From Microbulbifer yueqingensis (lineage in GTDB: Bacteria; Pseudomonadota; Gammaproteobacteria; Pseudomonadales; Cellvibrionaceae), in contig NZ_FNFH01000002.1 of assembly GCF_900100355.1 (NCBI RefSeq), positions 496,001-560,000 of the forward strand: 64,000 bases of DNA, in the 5' to 3' direction. The position numbers were made by a program, and so were the translations under genes. The notes below the pieces were generated by a model. It saw nothing but the letters and a program-made list of their open reading frames with translations. It did no database searches and was not told the DNA's origin. The first letter of the stretch is position 1. Every line of letters begins with the position of its first letter. Of this stretch, positions 10,059 through 19,201 are shown piece after piece.

Positions 10059-11600
10059 ATGGCTGACTATCCCCTGCGTGTGCTCCGGCTTGTCCTCCTC
10101 TTCAGCCTCACTGCCTGTACCTGCCCTCACGGCCCCGGGCGCTTCCCATCCCCCCCGGAGCGCGAGGCCAGCCGGGTCCTCCAGCCGGGCACCGACGCCC
10201 CCCTGGTCACCGCCACCAGGCGCCTGTCAGCCGACCATCCCGGGGAGACCGGGGTCTACCCGGTAACGTCCGCACACAATGCCCTGGCGGTGCGGCTGGC
10301 CACCATCCGCGCCGCCCGTTACAGCATCGATATCCAGTATTTCATTTTCCGTCGCGATGAGACCGGCCTGCTGCTCACCCACGAACTCATCGATGCGGCA
10401 GATCGCGGGGTTCGCGTGCGTTTCCTGCTGGATGACTTTACCACCCGGTCTGCGCGCACCGCCCTCGCAGCACTCGACCACCACCCCAACGTTGAGGTCC
10501 GCCTGTTCAATCCCTTTCCCCACAAGGGGCCGCGGCCGGTAGAGTTTTTCAGTGACTTCTGCCGGCTGCACCGGCGCATGCACAACAAGTCATTTACCGT
10601 GGACAATCGCGTCAGTTTTATCGGCGGCCGTAACCTGAGCAACAAGTATTTCGGTATCGATGGCGGGCAGGTATTCGGCGACCTGGAACTGGTCACTATA
10701 GGTGCGGCGGTGGATGAAATTTCACTGCAGTTCGATCACTACTGGAATAGCCATTACAGCTTCCCCGTGCGCTCGGTCTTCGCCGGCGCCGCCAGCCCGG
10801 GGCACCAGGCCGCCTTCCTGCGCGAGCTGCAGGACAATACCCACGCGCTGCTGGCGACCGACTATGGCCAGCAACTGCTTGAGTCACCCGTCATCCCGAA
10901 GCTGCGCGACGAGCCACAGCTCTGGTACTGGAGCCCGGCGGAAGTGCTGGTCGACCCTCCGCGCAAGGTGAGCCTTACACCACAAGTCAGCAACGGCTTC
11001 GCCTCCAGGAAGTTGCTGGAGTGGATTCGCGGGGCCCGCAGCGAGCTGGTCATCATCTCACCCTACCTGCTCCCGGATGCAGCCTACCTCGACGCGCTGC
11101 TGGCTGCCGCACGTCGTGGCGTGCGGGTCCAGATACTGACCAATTCCCTATCCTCCGCAGACGTGGCCCTCGTATACGGTGCCTACCGCAAGTACCGGCG
11201 TCCGTTGCTGCGGGCGGGGATCCAGCTTTACGAACTCTCAGGGAAGCTGAACTACAAGCTCGACAACTGGCGGGGTACCTCGCGCTCCCTGCTGCATGCC
11301 AAGCTGCTGGTGGTGGACAGGCGCGCCCTCTATGTGGGCTCGTTCAACCTGGATCACCGCTCAGTGCTCCACAATACGGAGCTTGGCCTTCTCCTCCAGT
11401 CGGGTCGGCTGGCCCAAGAATTTACGGATAATTTCAGTCGCAATGTGCGCGACAATGCTTACGAGTTATTCCTTGATCAGGGACAGGTCCGCTGGCGCGA
11501 CGGCAGCGGCAGGATCTATGACCACTCACCGGAAACCAGCCTGTTGCAGCGCTGGGTGGCCCGTGTCTCCGGCTGGCTGCCGCTGGAGCACCTGCTGTAG
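10059..11600 (+). CDS. clsC: phospholipase D-like protein, ClsC-type cardiolipin synthase family
   Basis: A 513-residue protein with two HKD motifs: HNKSFTVDN...GGRN starting at His175 and HAKLLVVDRR...GSFNLDHRS starting at His413, the arrangement of cardiolipin synthase C (YmdC). It would condense phosphatidylglycerol with a second phospholipid to give cardiolipin. A lipobox-like SLTAC at residues 17-21 suggests a lipid-anchored envelope protein. No ymdB-like partner lies next to it, so the exact ClsC function is inferred from the family. A strong hairpin follows the stop codon. Confidence 0.85.
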   Translation: MADYPLRVLRLVLLFSLTACTCPHGPGRFPSPPEREASRVLQPGTDAPLVTATRRLSADHPGETGVYPVTSAHNALAVRLATIRAARYSIDIQYFIFRRDETGLLLTHELIDAADRGVRVRFLLDDFTTRSARTALAALDHHPNVEVRLFNPFPHKGPRPVEFFSDFCRLHRRMHNKSFTVDNRVSFIGGRNLSNKYFGIDGGQVFGDLELVTIGAAVDEISLQFDHYWNSHYSFPVRSVFAGAASPGHQAAFLRELQDNTHALLATDYGQQLLESPVIPKLRDEPQLWYWSPAEVLVDPPRKVSLTPQVSNGFASRKLLEWIRGARSELVIISPYLLPDAAYLDALLAAARRGVRVQILTNSLSSADVALVYGAYRKYRRPLLRAGIQLYELSGKLNYKLDNWRGTSRSLLHAKLLVVDRRALYVGSFNLDHRSVLHNTELGLLLQSGRLAQEFTDNFSRNVRDNAYELFLDQGQVRWRDGSGRIYDHSPETSLLQRWVARVSGWLPLEHLL

Positions 11601-11608
11601 AAATGCGA

Positions 11609-11640
11609 ACTGCCGGCGGGCAAAGCGCACCGCCGGCAGT
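11609..11640. terminator. bidirectional terminator-like hairpin
   Basis: ACTGCCGGCGG (11609-11619) and CCGCCGGCAGT (11630-11640) form a perfect 11-bp stem with a 10-base loop, between the convergent clsC-like and CBS genes. There is no long T-run on either side. Confidence 0.65.
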
Positions 11641-11667
11641 AACTCCTTAGCCTGGTTGGGAAGGCGC

Positions 11668-12084
11668 TTACGCGTGGTGTGCAGAAACCGATGAGGCAAA
11701 TTCCGCACATTCATTGGCGCCGAGGGCGTGGGAGATATCACCCAGGCTCAGGATACCCACCAGCCTTTTCTCCTCGTTCATCACCGGGATACGTCTCAGT
11801 TGCAGCGACTCCATCTTGTGCAGGGCCTCGTGCATGTCGTCTTCAGCCCAGCACCACTCGATACCCTCGGTCATAACATCGCGGGCCGTCAGGGATGAAA
11901 GGTCACCCTCGACCACACCGCGGCAGGTGATATCCCTATCTGTGACCATACCAATCAAGCGGTCATTTTCACCAATCGGTACCGCGCCGATATCCTCGTC
12001 GCGAAGGATCTTGGCCACTTCTGAGAGCGGCGTATCCGGTGAGCACCAGGTAACACCCTCGTGCATTGCTTCTCTGACTTTCAT
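11668..12084 (-). CDS. CBS-domain protein
   Basis: A 138-residue stand-alone pair of CBS domains, a module that binds adenine nucleotides. Each repeat is visible: VREAMHEGVTWCSPDTPLSE ... GMVTDRDI and ARDVMTEGIEWCWAEDDMHE ... GILSLGDIS. A GGAGG ribosome site precedes the ATG. Such proteins act as stress or energy sensors. It sits next to, and on the same strand as, the Hsp20 gene upstream, which supports a stress link but not a defined partner. Confidence 0.9.
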   Translation of the reverse strand: MKVREAMHEGVTWCSPDTPLSEVAKILRDEDIGAVPIGENDRLIGMVTDRDITCRGVVEGDLSSLTARDVMTEGIEWCWAEDDMHEALHKMESLQLRRIPVMNEEKRLVGILSLGDISHALGANECAEFASSVSAHHA

Positions 12085-12183
12085 GGCAACCTCCGGTTAA
12101 GCGATCTGCCCGCTCTTGGTGCGGGCACAATGTGAATGTGCTCAGTCAGCGGGATTCCGGCTCGGGGCCGGAAAACACTCCCG

Positions 12184-12612
12184 TCAATGGATTTCAATCC
12201 GGTGCTGGCGCGGCTCGGGCTCCTTGCGCTTGGGTGCCGTCAGCTTCAGCACACCATCCTTGAAACTGGCATCGATGTCCTCCTCACTGATATCACTGCC
12301 CAGATTGAAACTGCGCATATATTTACCGTAGCGTCGCTCCTGGCGAATGACGCGTCCCTCTTTCTCCTCCTTGTCTTCCTGGCGGACCTCTGCCTCCAGG
12401 GTGAGCACGCCATTCTCGAGCGTGACGCTGATGTCTTCCTTGTTCACGCCAGGCACTTCCGCGCTGATTTCATAGCTGTCATCAGTCTCCCTGATATCGA
12501 TGCGGGGAGAGAAGAAACCCTCCTTTCCCTCGCCGCCGGCGCGCGAAGGAGACATCCACTGGTCGAAAATATTGTCGAGATCGAATAGCGACCCCCGCGG
12601 TACAAGGCTCAT
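12184..12612 (-). CDS. Hsp20/alpha-crystallin small heat-shock protein
   Basis: A 142-residue ATP-independent holdase chaperone. The N-terminus MSLVPRGSLFDLDNIFDQW and the alpha-crystallin domain (YEISAEVPGVNKEDISVTLE, then GVLTLEAE and GVLKLTAPK) are typical of class A bacterial Hsp20. The ATG at 12612 has GGAGG seven bases upstream; an in-frame GTG at 12624 overlaps that site and is not the start. It lies 99 bases upstream of the CBS gene in the same direction. I did not find a convincing sigma-32 promoter. Confidence 0.95.
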   Translation of the reverse strand: MSLVPRGSLFDLDNIFDQWMSPSRAGGEGKEGFFSPRIDIRETDDSYEISAEVPGVNKEDISVTLENGVLTLEAEVRQEDKEEKEGRVIRQERRYGKYMRSFNLGSDISEEDIDASFKDGVLKLTAPKRKEPEPRQHRIEIH

Positions 12613-12917
12613 AAGCACCTCCACTAGCTGTCACTAGCCATTGGTCAAACTAAGGGAGGACATTCCCGGAGACATATACCCCGGTCGAAGCCTCGCCCAT
12701 GCGTCGGAATTTTAGGGAGTGGGGAGGCGAATAGTAGGGTCGAAGTGAACCTGCAACATCTCGGGCAATGGCGCAATCGCACCCCACCCCGGTAGCGGAG
12801 ATCCGGGCTCTTTATGCCTGGAAGATCTAGCCAGCACGGCGCATATACATTTATTCACATCCATGTGACGCCGTATTCAACTAACATTTCGATAGAACCA
12901 ATAGCGAGGAACTTGCC
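12613..12917. other. divergent promoter region of hsp20 and the host-attachment family gene
   Basis: 305 bases without a gene. The part near 12825-12900 is AT-richer than its surroundings and ends in GAGGA before the downstream start. No specific operator is recognised. Confidence 0.4.
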
Positions 12918-13355
12918 ATGGCTATTGCATGGGTGCTCGTAGCAAACCAGTCCCACGCGCGACTCTTCGAGGCTGCCAACGCATCGGGCGACCTGCACGA
13001 GGTGGAAGGCATGATCTACCCGGAAGCGCGCATGAAAGGTACCGAAGTTTATTCCGACGGCCCCGGCCGCTCGTACGACAGCGGCGGCGAGGGCCGCCAC
13101 GGCATGGGCAACCCGCGTGAGCTGCACAACCGCGCCGGCAGCAGGTTCGCCAAGGAGCTGGCCCATACGCTGGAACGAGGCCGCCAGGAGGGACGGTACG
13201 AGAAGCTCTATATCGTTGCCGAGCCACAGATGGTGGGCAACCTGCGCGAGGAACTGGATTCCCCCACGCGCGCAACCATCGCCGGCGAGACGGGCAAGAA
13301 CCTGGTCTCTTCAGATGCCCGCGAAATCCGCTCGCAGTTGCCCTACCTTTTGTAG
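12918..13355 (+). CDS. host attachment family protein (PF10116 type)
   Basis: A 145-residue protein starting MAIAWVLVANQSHARLFEA and ending in EIRSQLPYLL, the pattern of the 'required for attachment to host cells' family first described in Agrobacterium. The central FAKELAHTLERGRQEGRYEKLYIVAEPQMVGNL is also typical (cited in pieces: FAKELAHTL, LYIVAEPQMVGNLR). The fold resembles release-factor eRF1-like domains and a nucleic-acid or ribosome role is possible. In free-living marine bacteria the host-attachment name should not be taken literally. GAGGA lies upstream of the start. Confidence 0.85.
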   Translation: MAIAWVLVANQSHARLFEAANASGDLHEVEGMIYPEARMKGTEVYSDGPGRSYDSGGEGRHGMGNPRELHNRAGSRFAKELAHTLERGRQEGRYEKLYIVAEPQMVGNLREELDSPTRATIAGETGKNLVSSDAREIRSQLPYLL

Positions 13356-13453
13356 GCGGACATCCCGATAAAGGGCCAATCCGGGACAGGATTGATTTGC
13401 GCGCCGCAGCTTGCAACCATTAGGGTTCATACCAACGCCAGAAGGATAGGGCA

Positions 13454-14407
13454 ATGCTGAGACTTTTCGACATCAGGCGGGGGCGGATCAGCGAAACCGC
13501 CCTCACCGGTGTCCCCGACTCCGTACAGCTGGCCGAGGCGGTGTGGATCGACCTGCAGGAACCGGAGGAACAGGAACGCGACCTGCTGGAACAGTTGCTG
13601 CGCACCGAGCTACCGGAATCGGAAGACGTGGAGGAGATCGAGGCCTCGGCGCGCTATTTCGTCGACGCTGCCGGTATACACATCCACTCGCTGTTCCTCA
13701 CCCAGAGTGAAGGTCGTCACAATACATCGACAGTCGCTTTCATCCTTCAGCCGGACCGTCTGATCACTGTGCGCGACAGCGAGCTCGCTGATTTCCGCCT
13801 GTTGCGCATGCGTGCGCGCCGAGGCGGTGTCGAGGCCCGCAGCGCCCAGGAACTGATCGTGGAGGTGTTCGAGCAGAAAGCCGAGAATCTCGCCGACGCG
13901 CTCGAGGATATCCACCTGAGACTCGGTGACGTGAGTTACATGGTGCTAGAGGATGAGGCGGCCGAGCTGGAGGATGCCATCGACCAGCTGGCCAAGGTCG
14001 AAGACAGCAACGGTAAGGTGCTGCTGTCGCTGATGGACACGCGCCGTTCAATCACATTCCTGCAGCGACACGTCCAGGTTGACGGCGAACTGCAGGAGAG
14101 GTTCCGGGACATCATCCGCGACATCGATACCCTGACCGCCCATACCAGCTTCCTGTTCGACAAGATCAATTTCCTGATGGACTCGACCCAGGGGTTTATC
14201 AACATCGAGCAAAACCAGATCATCAAGATCTTCTCTATCGCAGCAGTGGTCTTCCTGCCGCCGACCATGGTGGCCAGCATTTACGGAATGAATTTCAAGT
14301 TCATGCCCGAAATGACCTGGGAACTCGGTTATCCCTGGGCGCTGGGGCTGATGCTGCTGGCGGGAGTAGCACCATACCTGTATTTCAAGATCAAGGGCTG
14401 GCTATAA
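13454..14407 (+). CDS. corA: CorA-family magnesium transporter
   Basis: A 317-residue divalent-cation channel with a large cytoplasmic N-terminal funnel rich in acidic residues and two C-terminal membrane helices. The signature YGMNFKFMPEM (GMN from residue 278) lies between the helices, and the last residues KIKGWL are basic as in CorA. The GMN-x2-FMPE loop is the magnesium form; the zinc exporter ZntB keeps GMN with other loop residues. GAAGGAT lies upstream of the ATG. Confidence 0.94.
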   Translation: MLRLFDIRRGRISETALTGVPDSVQLAEAVWIDLQEPEEQERDLLEQLLRTELPESEDVEEIEASARYFVDAAGIHIHSLFLTQSEGRHNTSTVAFILQPDRLITVRDSELADFRLLRMRARRGGVEARSAQELIVEVFEQKAENLADALEDIHLRLGDVSYMVLEDEAAELEDAIDQLAKVEDSNGKVLLSLMDTRRSITFLQRHVQVDGELQERFRDIIRDIDTLTAHTSFLFDKINFLMDSTQGFINIEQNQIIKIFSIAAVVFLPPTMVASIYGMNFKFMPEMTWELGYPWALGLMLLAGVAPYLYFKIKGWL

Positions 14408-14541
14408 GTCCCGGGCGGGTCATCACACCGGCAATGGCTCAGAGGCTCCTTTCGGGACGGAGGCTGCGCCGTGTAGGTGCTAAAATTGAGGCTCCGGCAA
14501 AGAGATTGTGTAGCCAGCTGGACCCGCACCGGAAGATGATA

Positions 14542-15207
14542 ATGGCGACATCGAGCAACAAGAGCTTTCACCGCAAGCGCTGGCTGAGCATACAGCAGGC
14601 GGTAGACCACCTCAGTGCACTGTCGGAGGAACCGCTGAGCAGCCGGGACCTGGCCGATCTCGCGGAGGAGCACCTGCTCGATCTCTACTGGTACCGTCCC
14701 GGCCAGCACGCCGCGTACATGGGCCGGCCTGAAGTCACCACCCTCGACCGGCCGCTGCGACTGTGCGCGGAAAACCACAGCGACTGGCACGCAATCGCCG
14801 ATATCCTGCGCCACCAGCCGGCCCTGCCGGCTTTCGAGCAGGACACGCCCCTGCTGGAGGATGCGGAGGGCGACCGGCTGCGCATTACATTCGACCGTCA
14901 CCACAGGCCCGAACCCTTCAGCAGCCGCTGGTACCCGACGCTGGCCGAACTCGTGGTGCGCAGGGAAGACCTGGAACAACTCGAGCCCCGGCTGTTTGCC
15001 GGCCGCGAGGGCACTCACGCCCTGGAGACCCCACTGCTCCTGCAGGTCATCTGGCAACTGGAACAACTGGCGCTGGACGGCGAGCATCACTCCACCTCCT
15101 GGCTGGCCGAGCAGCTGGCGCGGCGCTCACCGGGCGTCAACCGGACTGACCTGGAGCGGGTGCTGGATGCGGCCGAGCGCGAGGGCCAGCGTGGCAGGCC
15201 GCACTAG
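14542..15207 (+). CDS. hypothetical protein
   Basis: About 221 residues from the ATG at 14542, preceded by GGAAGA; an alternative ATG lies at 14536 and the frame is open from 14434. The protein begins with a basic segment (SFHRKRWLSIQQAVDHLSAL) that could be a small helix-turn-helix or excisionase-like fold, since the motif SIQQAVDHLSxL...LSSRDLADLAEE looks like a DNA-binding start. The rest is leucine- and acid-rich and soluble. No family is recognised. Confidence 0.65.
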   Translation: MATSSNKSFHRKRWLSIQQAVDHLSALSEEPLSSRDLADLAEEHLLDLYWYRPGQHAAYMGRPEVTTLDRPLRLCAENHSDWHAIADILRHQPALPAFEQDTPLLEDAEGDRLRITFDRHHRPEPFSSRWYPTLAELVVRREDLEQLEPRLFAGREGTHALETPLLLQVIWQLEQLALDGEHHSTSWLAEQLARRSPGVNRTDLERVLDAAEREGQRGRPH

Positions 15208-15239
15208 CTTCCAGGTCCCCGTTTCCCCTCCATTTCTAT

Positions 15240-15255
15240 TTAATCGAACGATTAA
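15240..15255. promoter_or_regulatory. operator-like palindrome upstream of cytochrome b561
   Basis: TTAATCG (15240-15246) and CGATTAA (15249-15255) form a perfect inverted repeat around AA, 129 bases before the b561 start, in an AT-rich stretch. It has the form of a dimeric repressor site; no regulator is identified. Confidence 0.4.
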
Positions 15256-15383
15256 GTCAGCTTTATTCGCTGGAAGGCGAAGTCTGAATTTATTTACACT
15301 CTGTTGCTGACACAGTGGCGCCGCCCGCGCGTAGAGACCCGGGCTTGCGGCGACAGGCACAGGGGTTGCAAGGGGGAAATATC

Positions 15384-16004
15384 GTGGCAGCCAGAAACAG
15401 TGAACATCGTTACGGCTGGGTGGCCATTGCCCTGCACTGGCTGATGGCCCCCGCGATTATCGGCATGTTCGCGCTGGGCTGGTGGATGCGCCAGCTGTCC
15501 TACTACGATCCCTGGTACCGGCAGGGCCCCGAGCTGCACAAGGGCATCGGCATCCTGCTGCTGGCCCTGTTACTGTTGCGCCTCGCCTGGAAGGCCATCA
15601 ATCCCCGGCCCGGGGACATGCCGGGCCAGGCCCGCTGGCAGGTCGTCACCGCGCGGTTTGCCCACGGAGCACTCTACCTGCTGCTGCTCGCCATTATGGT
15701 TTCCGGTTACCTGATTTCGACGGCGGACGGTCGCCCCATCAATGTCTTCGGCTGGTTTGAGGTTCCCGCCACCCTGCAGGGCTTCGACAACCAGGAAGAC
15801 CTGGCCGGGGAGGTACACGAAGTACTGGCCTGGTCGCTGATGGGCCTGGTGGCGCTCCATGCCCTGGCAGCGCTCAAGCACCACTTTGTCGACCGGGACG
15901 CCACACTGCGCCGTATGCTGGGCCTGCGCGGCAATCCACCATCCCGTCCGCCGCGTAAGGAAGTCGGCAGCCCCGCCACCGGATCACCGGCAAGCAACCA
16001 ATAA
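15384..16004 (+). CDS. cytochrome b561
   Basis: A 206-residue inner-membrane diheme cytochrome b of the bacterial CybB type, passing electrons with the quinone pool. Four hydrophobic helices carry the heme-ligand histidines, visible in ALHWLMAP, LHKGIGILL, FAHGALYL and LVALHALAALKHHF. I chose the GTG at 15384 because AGGGGGAAAT stands in the ribosome-site position; the frame is open from 15315. It is followed 55 bases later by a YceI gene, a frequent pairing in which both may handle an isoprenoid quinone. Confidence 0.93.
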   Translation: MAARNSEHRYGWVAIALHWLMAPAIIGMFALGWWMRQLSYYDPWYRQGPELHKGIGILLLALLLLRLAWKAINPRPGDMPGQARWQVVTARFAHGALYLLLLAIMVSGYLISTADGRPINVFGWFEVPATLQGFDNQEDLAGEVHEVLAWSLMGLVALHALAALKHHFVDRDATLRRMLGLRGNPPSRPPRKEVGSPATGSPASNQ

Positions 16005-16059
16005 GTCACAAACAGACCCTGTATCAACAGCTTTTACCAAGCCAATCGAGGAGCAAATA

Positions 16060-16626
16060 ATGAAGAAAGTCGCCATTTTCCTTTTCGCCGCGCTGATGGG
16101 CGCCACTGCCCAGGCAGCCGAGTACAAGATCGACACCAAGGGCGCCCACGCGTTTATCCAGTTCCGCATCAAGCACCTGGGTTACAGCTGGCTCTACGGC
16201 CGTTTCGATGACTTCAGCGGTTCCTTCCAGTACGACGAGAGCAAGCCGGCAGAGTCCTCCATCAATGTCGAGATCGATGTGGCCAGCATCGACAGCAACC
16301 ACGCCGAGCGCGACAAGCACCTGCGCGGCGAGGACTTCCTGCACGTGGAGAAATACCCCACCGCCACCTTCAAGAGCACCAGCTACGAGCCCATGGGCAA
16401 TGGCAAGGGCAAGCTGAGCGGCGAGCTCACCCTGCGTGGCGTGACCAAGCCGGTCGTCATCGATGTGGAACATGTGGGCGGCGGCAAGGACCCCTGGGGC
16501 GGCTATCGCCAGGGCTTTACCGGCACCACCGAGTTCGCCCTGAAGGATTTCGGCATCATGTATGACCTGGGCCCGGCATCACAGACCGTGGAGATGATCC
16601 TGGACGTGGAAGGCATCCGAATCTGA
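16060..16626 (+). CDS. yceI: YceI-family periplasmic protein
   Basis: A 188-residue secreted lipocalin-like beta-barrel that binds isoprenoid (polyprenyl or quinone-like) ligands in characterised homologues. It has a signal peptide MKKVAIFLFAALMGATAQAA, the family start YKIDTKGAHAFIQFRIKHLG and the motif HLRGEDFLHVEKYPTATFKS (cited as LRGEDFLHVEKYPTATF). GAGGAG precedes the ATG at 16060; the open frame further upstream is not used. It ends 24 bases before a strong terminator, closing the b561-yceI operon. Confidence 0.94.
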   Translation: MKKVAIFLFAALMGATAQAAEYKIDTKGAHAFIQFRIKHLGYSWLYGRFDDFSGSFQYDESKPAESSINVEIDVASIDSNHAERDKHLRGEDFLHVEKYPTATFKSTSYEPMGNGKGKLSGELTLRGVTKPVVIDVEHVGGGKDPWGGYRQGFTGTTEFALKDFGIMYDLGPASQTVEMILDVEGIRI

Positions 16627-16650
16627 TCCCTTTTCCAGGTTACACACATA

Positions 16651-16680
16651 AAAAAGCCCGGCGCCAGCCGGGCTTTTTTT
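16651..16680. terminator. strong Rho-independent terminator
   Basis: AAAAAGCCCGGC (16651-16662) and GCCGGGCTTTTT (16667-16678) form a 12-bp stem with a GCCA loop and T-runs on both sides. It ends the b561-yceI transcript and, from the other direction, the long ectoine-symporter operon. Confidence 0.92.
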
Positions 16681-16727
16681 ATGCGGGCTGTCCGCCCTGC
16701 AACAGGTTGCGTTCCGGAACCGCGCTC

Positions 16728-18149
16728 TCAGGCGCGGACCTCAGTTCCCAAGGGTGCGCGCTCCAGCAGGCGGCTGCCGCCGTAAACCGCGAGCCCGGCC
16801 AGGATACCCGGCATCCCCTCGTAAATATGGCTGTGCCAACCCAGGCCATAGCGCCACAGCAGGGCGGTGGCCAGGCCGACGATACTCATGACGATATATA
16901 CCCGCTCAGAGGGTCGCCCGCCCAGCGCCAGTACAATCAGCAGCGGTGCGAACGCCGAGGCCAGGGCTGACCAGGACATCACCACCAGGCTGAAGACACT
17001 CTGCTTGTTAAGCAGTGCCCAGCCCACGGCGGCCACGGTGATTGCCAGTGTGGCGGCCTTGAGCATCCAGGTACGCTCGATATTGTGCGGGATGATGTCG
17101 TGGGTGAGCGCCGCGGAGCAGCTCAGCACCAGGGAATCAGCGGTGGACATGGTGGCGGCGAAGACCCCGGCCAGGATCAGGCCCACGAGCACCGGCGACA
17201 ACAACTGCTGGGCCATCATCGGCAGCGCCAGCTCCGCATCGAAGCTGCCCGGGTCGCTCAGCATGATGCGCGCCAGCATACCCACACCGGTGGCCATGAA
17301 GTAGAAGGCGGTGAACCACAGGTAATACCAGCAGCGCGCATGCAGCATGCGGTTCTCGTCCTGCAGCGCCATGAAACGCACCATCACATGGGGCTGGCCG
17401 ATCACCGACAGGCCGGCGAACAGCCAGCCGATGGCGAACACGATACCGCCCGCCAGTCCCGGCAACAGCATGTTGTCCGGATACCAGTCCAGGAACCCGT
17501 CGACCTCCCCCATCTGGCTCCAGGCCGCACCCAGGCCGCCGACGGACTGGGTCGCAGTCACCAGCAGGATCGCCATGGCGATGATCATCACGAATGACTG
17601 TGCGGCATCGGTCCAGATGGAGGCGCGAATGCCCCCGGCCAGGCAGTAAGCCGCCACGATCACGCCGCCGATTACCGCGCCGCTCCAGATCGGCAGGTCC
17701 AGCAGCACGTAGAGCGCCTTGCTGCCCGCCACCAGCTGCGCGCTGGCATAGGCGAGCAGGAACATCAGCGCCAGTACGCCGGCCAGGCGCTGCCAGGTGG
17801 CAAAGCGGCTGCCCCCCCAGTAACTGATGACGCCGGCGTAACTGCTCTCACCGGTCTCGCGGGTGGCGCGGCACAGCGAGCGGTGCACCCACATGGAGCC
17901 GAGGAAGTCGCCGAGAATCCAGCCCACCATCAGCCAGATGGAGGCGAGCCCGGTGGCGTAGGTGTAACCGATCACGCCGATGAACATGTAGCCACTGTTG
18001 TTGGTGGCTACCGCCGACAGGCCCACCAGGAATGGCGGCACATCGCTGCTGGCAAGGTAATAGTCCTTCTTGGTGCCGCGACTGCGCAGGTAGGAGCTGA
18101 CACCGATGGCGGCAAACAGGGCGAGAAAGAACAGGAAACTCAGTAACAC
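16728..18149 (-). CDS. sodium:solute symporter family protein
   Basis: A 473-residue inner-membrane symporter of the SSS family (PutP/PanF type), with about 12 to 13 hydrophobic helices and the LeuT-like core. Visible marks include the N-terminal segment SRGTKKDYYLASSDVPPFLVG, shortened here to KKDYYLASSDVPP, the motif GYMFIGVIGYTYATG and the sodium-site region AATMSTADSLVLSCSAAL. It lies 110 bases after the TPR gene in the ectoine run, so uptake of a compatible solute or a precursor such as proline or glutamate is a fair guess. Substrate is not shown by the sequence. Confidence 0.85.
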   Translation of the reverse strand: MLLSFLFFLALFAAIGVSSYLRSRGTKKDYYLASSDVPPFLVGLSAVATNNSGYMFIGVIGYTYATGLASIWLMVGWILGDFLGSMWVHRSLCRATRETGESSYAGVISYWGGSRFATWQRLAGVLALMFLLAYASAQLVAGSKALYVLLDLPIWSGAVIGGVIVAAYCLAGGIRASIWTDAAQSFVMIIAMAILLVTATQSVGGLGAAWSQMGEVDGFLDWYPDNMLLPGLAGGIVFAIGWLFAGLSVIGQPHVMVRFMALQDENRMLHARCWYYLWFTAFYFMATGVGMLARIMLSDPGSFDAELALPMMAQQLLSPVLVGLILAGVFAATMSTADSLVLSCSAALTHDIIPHNIERTWMLKAATLAITVAAVGWALLNKQSVFSLVVMSWSALASAFAPLLIVLALGGRPSERVYIVMSIVGLATALLWRYGLGWHSHIYEGMPGILAGLAVYGGSRLLERAPLGTEVRA

Positions 18150-18259
18150 GGGCCACTCCTCGAAAACGTTATTATTGTCGGGACCCCTTCACCGACCGGG
18201 TCCGGCGAATACAAACCGGGCGACCCTCATGGGTCATGGGTCACCCGGAAAGCCGTTGC

Positions 18260-19201
18260 TCAGGCGGCGCTGCCGCCGGGTGCCCCGGAATCATCGGCAA
18301 TGTCCTTGTCATCACCGGTGCTCTGGATACCCATCAGCTCGGCGAAGGGCGGGTATTCGAACAGCGCATCCAGCGCCGGGTCGTCCATCGCCTCGTCGCG
18401 ATAGGCCGGGGAGATCTCCAGCGCCTTGGCCAGGTATTCCACAGCCTCTTCCCACTGCTCCTGGCTGGCGTGGGCACAGGCCAGCTGGTAGTAGGCGTTG
18501 CCGTTGGCCGGGTCGATCTCCAGCGCCTGCAGGCACAGGTTGATGGCCCACTGCGCCTCGCCCAGTTCCAGCACGGCGTCGGCCTTGTAGGTCAGCGCCT
18601 CGCCGTCGTCGCGGCGCAGGCCCAGGATCTGGTCGTACACCGCGATCTTGCCCGCCGGGGTGTGCTCGCGCCCGGCGCGCAGCCACAGGGACTGGATCTC
18701 CTGGGTCAGCTCGATCTCGTCGCGGTTGTGCTCGATATGCCGGGTCTTCTCGCTGAGCTGCTCCTCGATGCTACGCAGTCGCGCCTCGTACTGGCTGACG
18801 ATTTTGTTGACCTCCTCAGAGGCAAGGCTGTGCACCTTCTCCTTGATATCGCGGATCGAGGTCCAGCCGACAATCACCAGCATGGAGCTGACACCGGCGA
18901 TCAGGTAGAAGAAGTAGGTCACCGTGTCGGTGGCGTAGGTGATTGCCTTGTCGGCGGCATTGAGCTGGCGGTCCACCACCTCTTGGGTGAGGGCCACCCG
19001 CTGGGCCGCCATATCCTTGCGCAGCTGCTTGAGTTCATCGAGCACATAGCGCTCGACGAAGGGGGTATAGAGCGGCTCCTGCAGCTGCTCGACCCGCTCT
19101 TCGGCGGCCTCTTGCCGCTCATCGTTTTCCTGCTGGGCATTTGCAGCCAGCGACAGCAGCAGGGCTGCCGCCAGCATCAGCCATGTGCTCAGGCCGCGCA
19201 T
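18260..19201 (-). CDS. TPR-repeat membrane protein at the end of the ectoine operon
   Basis: A 313-residue protein with a signal peptide (cleavage after AANA), a glutamate-rich region, one membrane segment around residues 96-112 (YFFYLIAGVSSMLVIVGW), a long charged coiled-coil stretch (KIVSQYEARLRSIEEQLSEK), then two or three TPR units (GEALTYKADAVLELGEAQWA, GNAYYQLACAHASQEQWEEA). The start codon overlaps the end of ask by 13 bases, so translation is probably coupled. It would be an inner-membrane scaffold. No known ectoine gene cluster component matches it, to my knowledge. Confidence 0.82.
   Translation of the reverse strand: MRGLSTWLMLAAALLLSLAANAQQENDERQEAAEERVEQLQEPLYTPFVERYVLDELKQLRKDMAAQRVALTQEVVDRQLNAADKAITYATDTVTYFFYLIAGVSSMLVIVGWTSIRDIKEKVHSLASEEVNKIVSQYEARLRSIEEQLSEKTRHIEHNRDEIELTQEIQSLWLRAGREHTPAGKIAVYDQILGLRRDDGEALTYKADAVLELGEAQWAINLCLQALEIDPANGNAYYQLACAHASQEQWEEAVEYLAKALEISPAYRDEAMDDPALDALFEYPPFAELMGIQSTGDDKDIADDSGAPGGSAA

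Noticed and set aside
12613..12720. Sigma-32 promoter before hsp20
   Set aside because: No CTTGAA with a CCCCAT-type -10 at the right distance on the minus strand.
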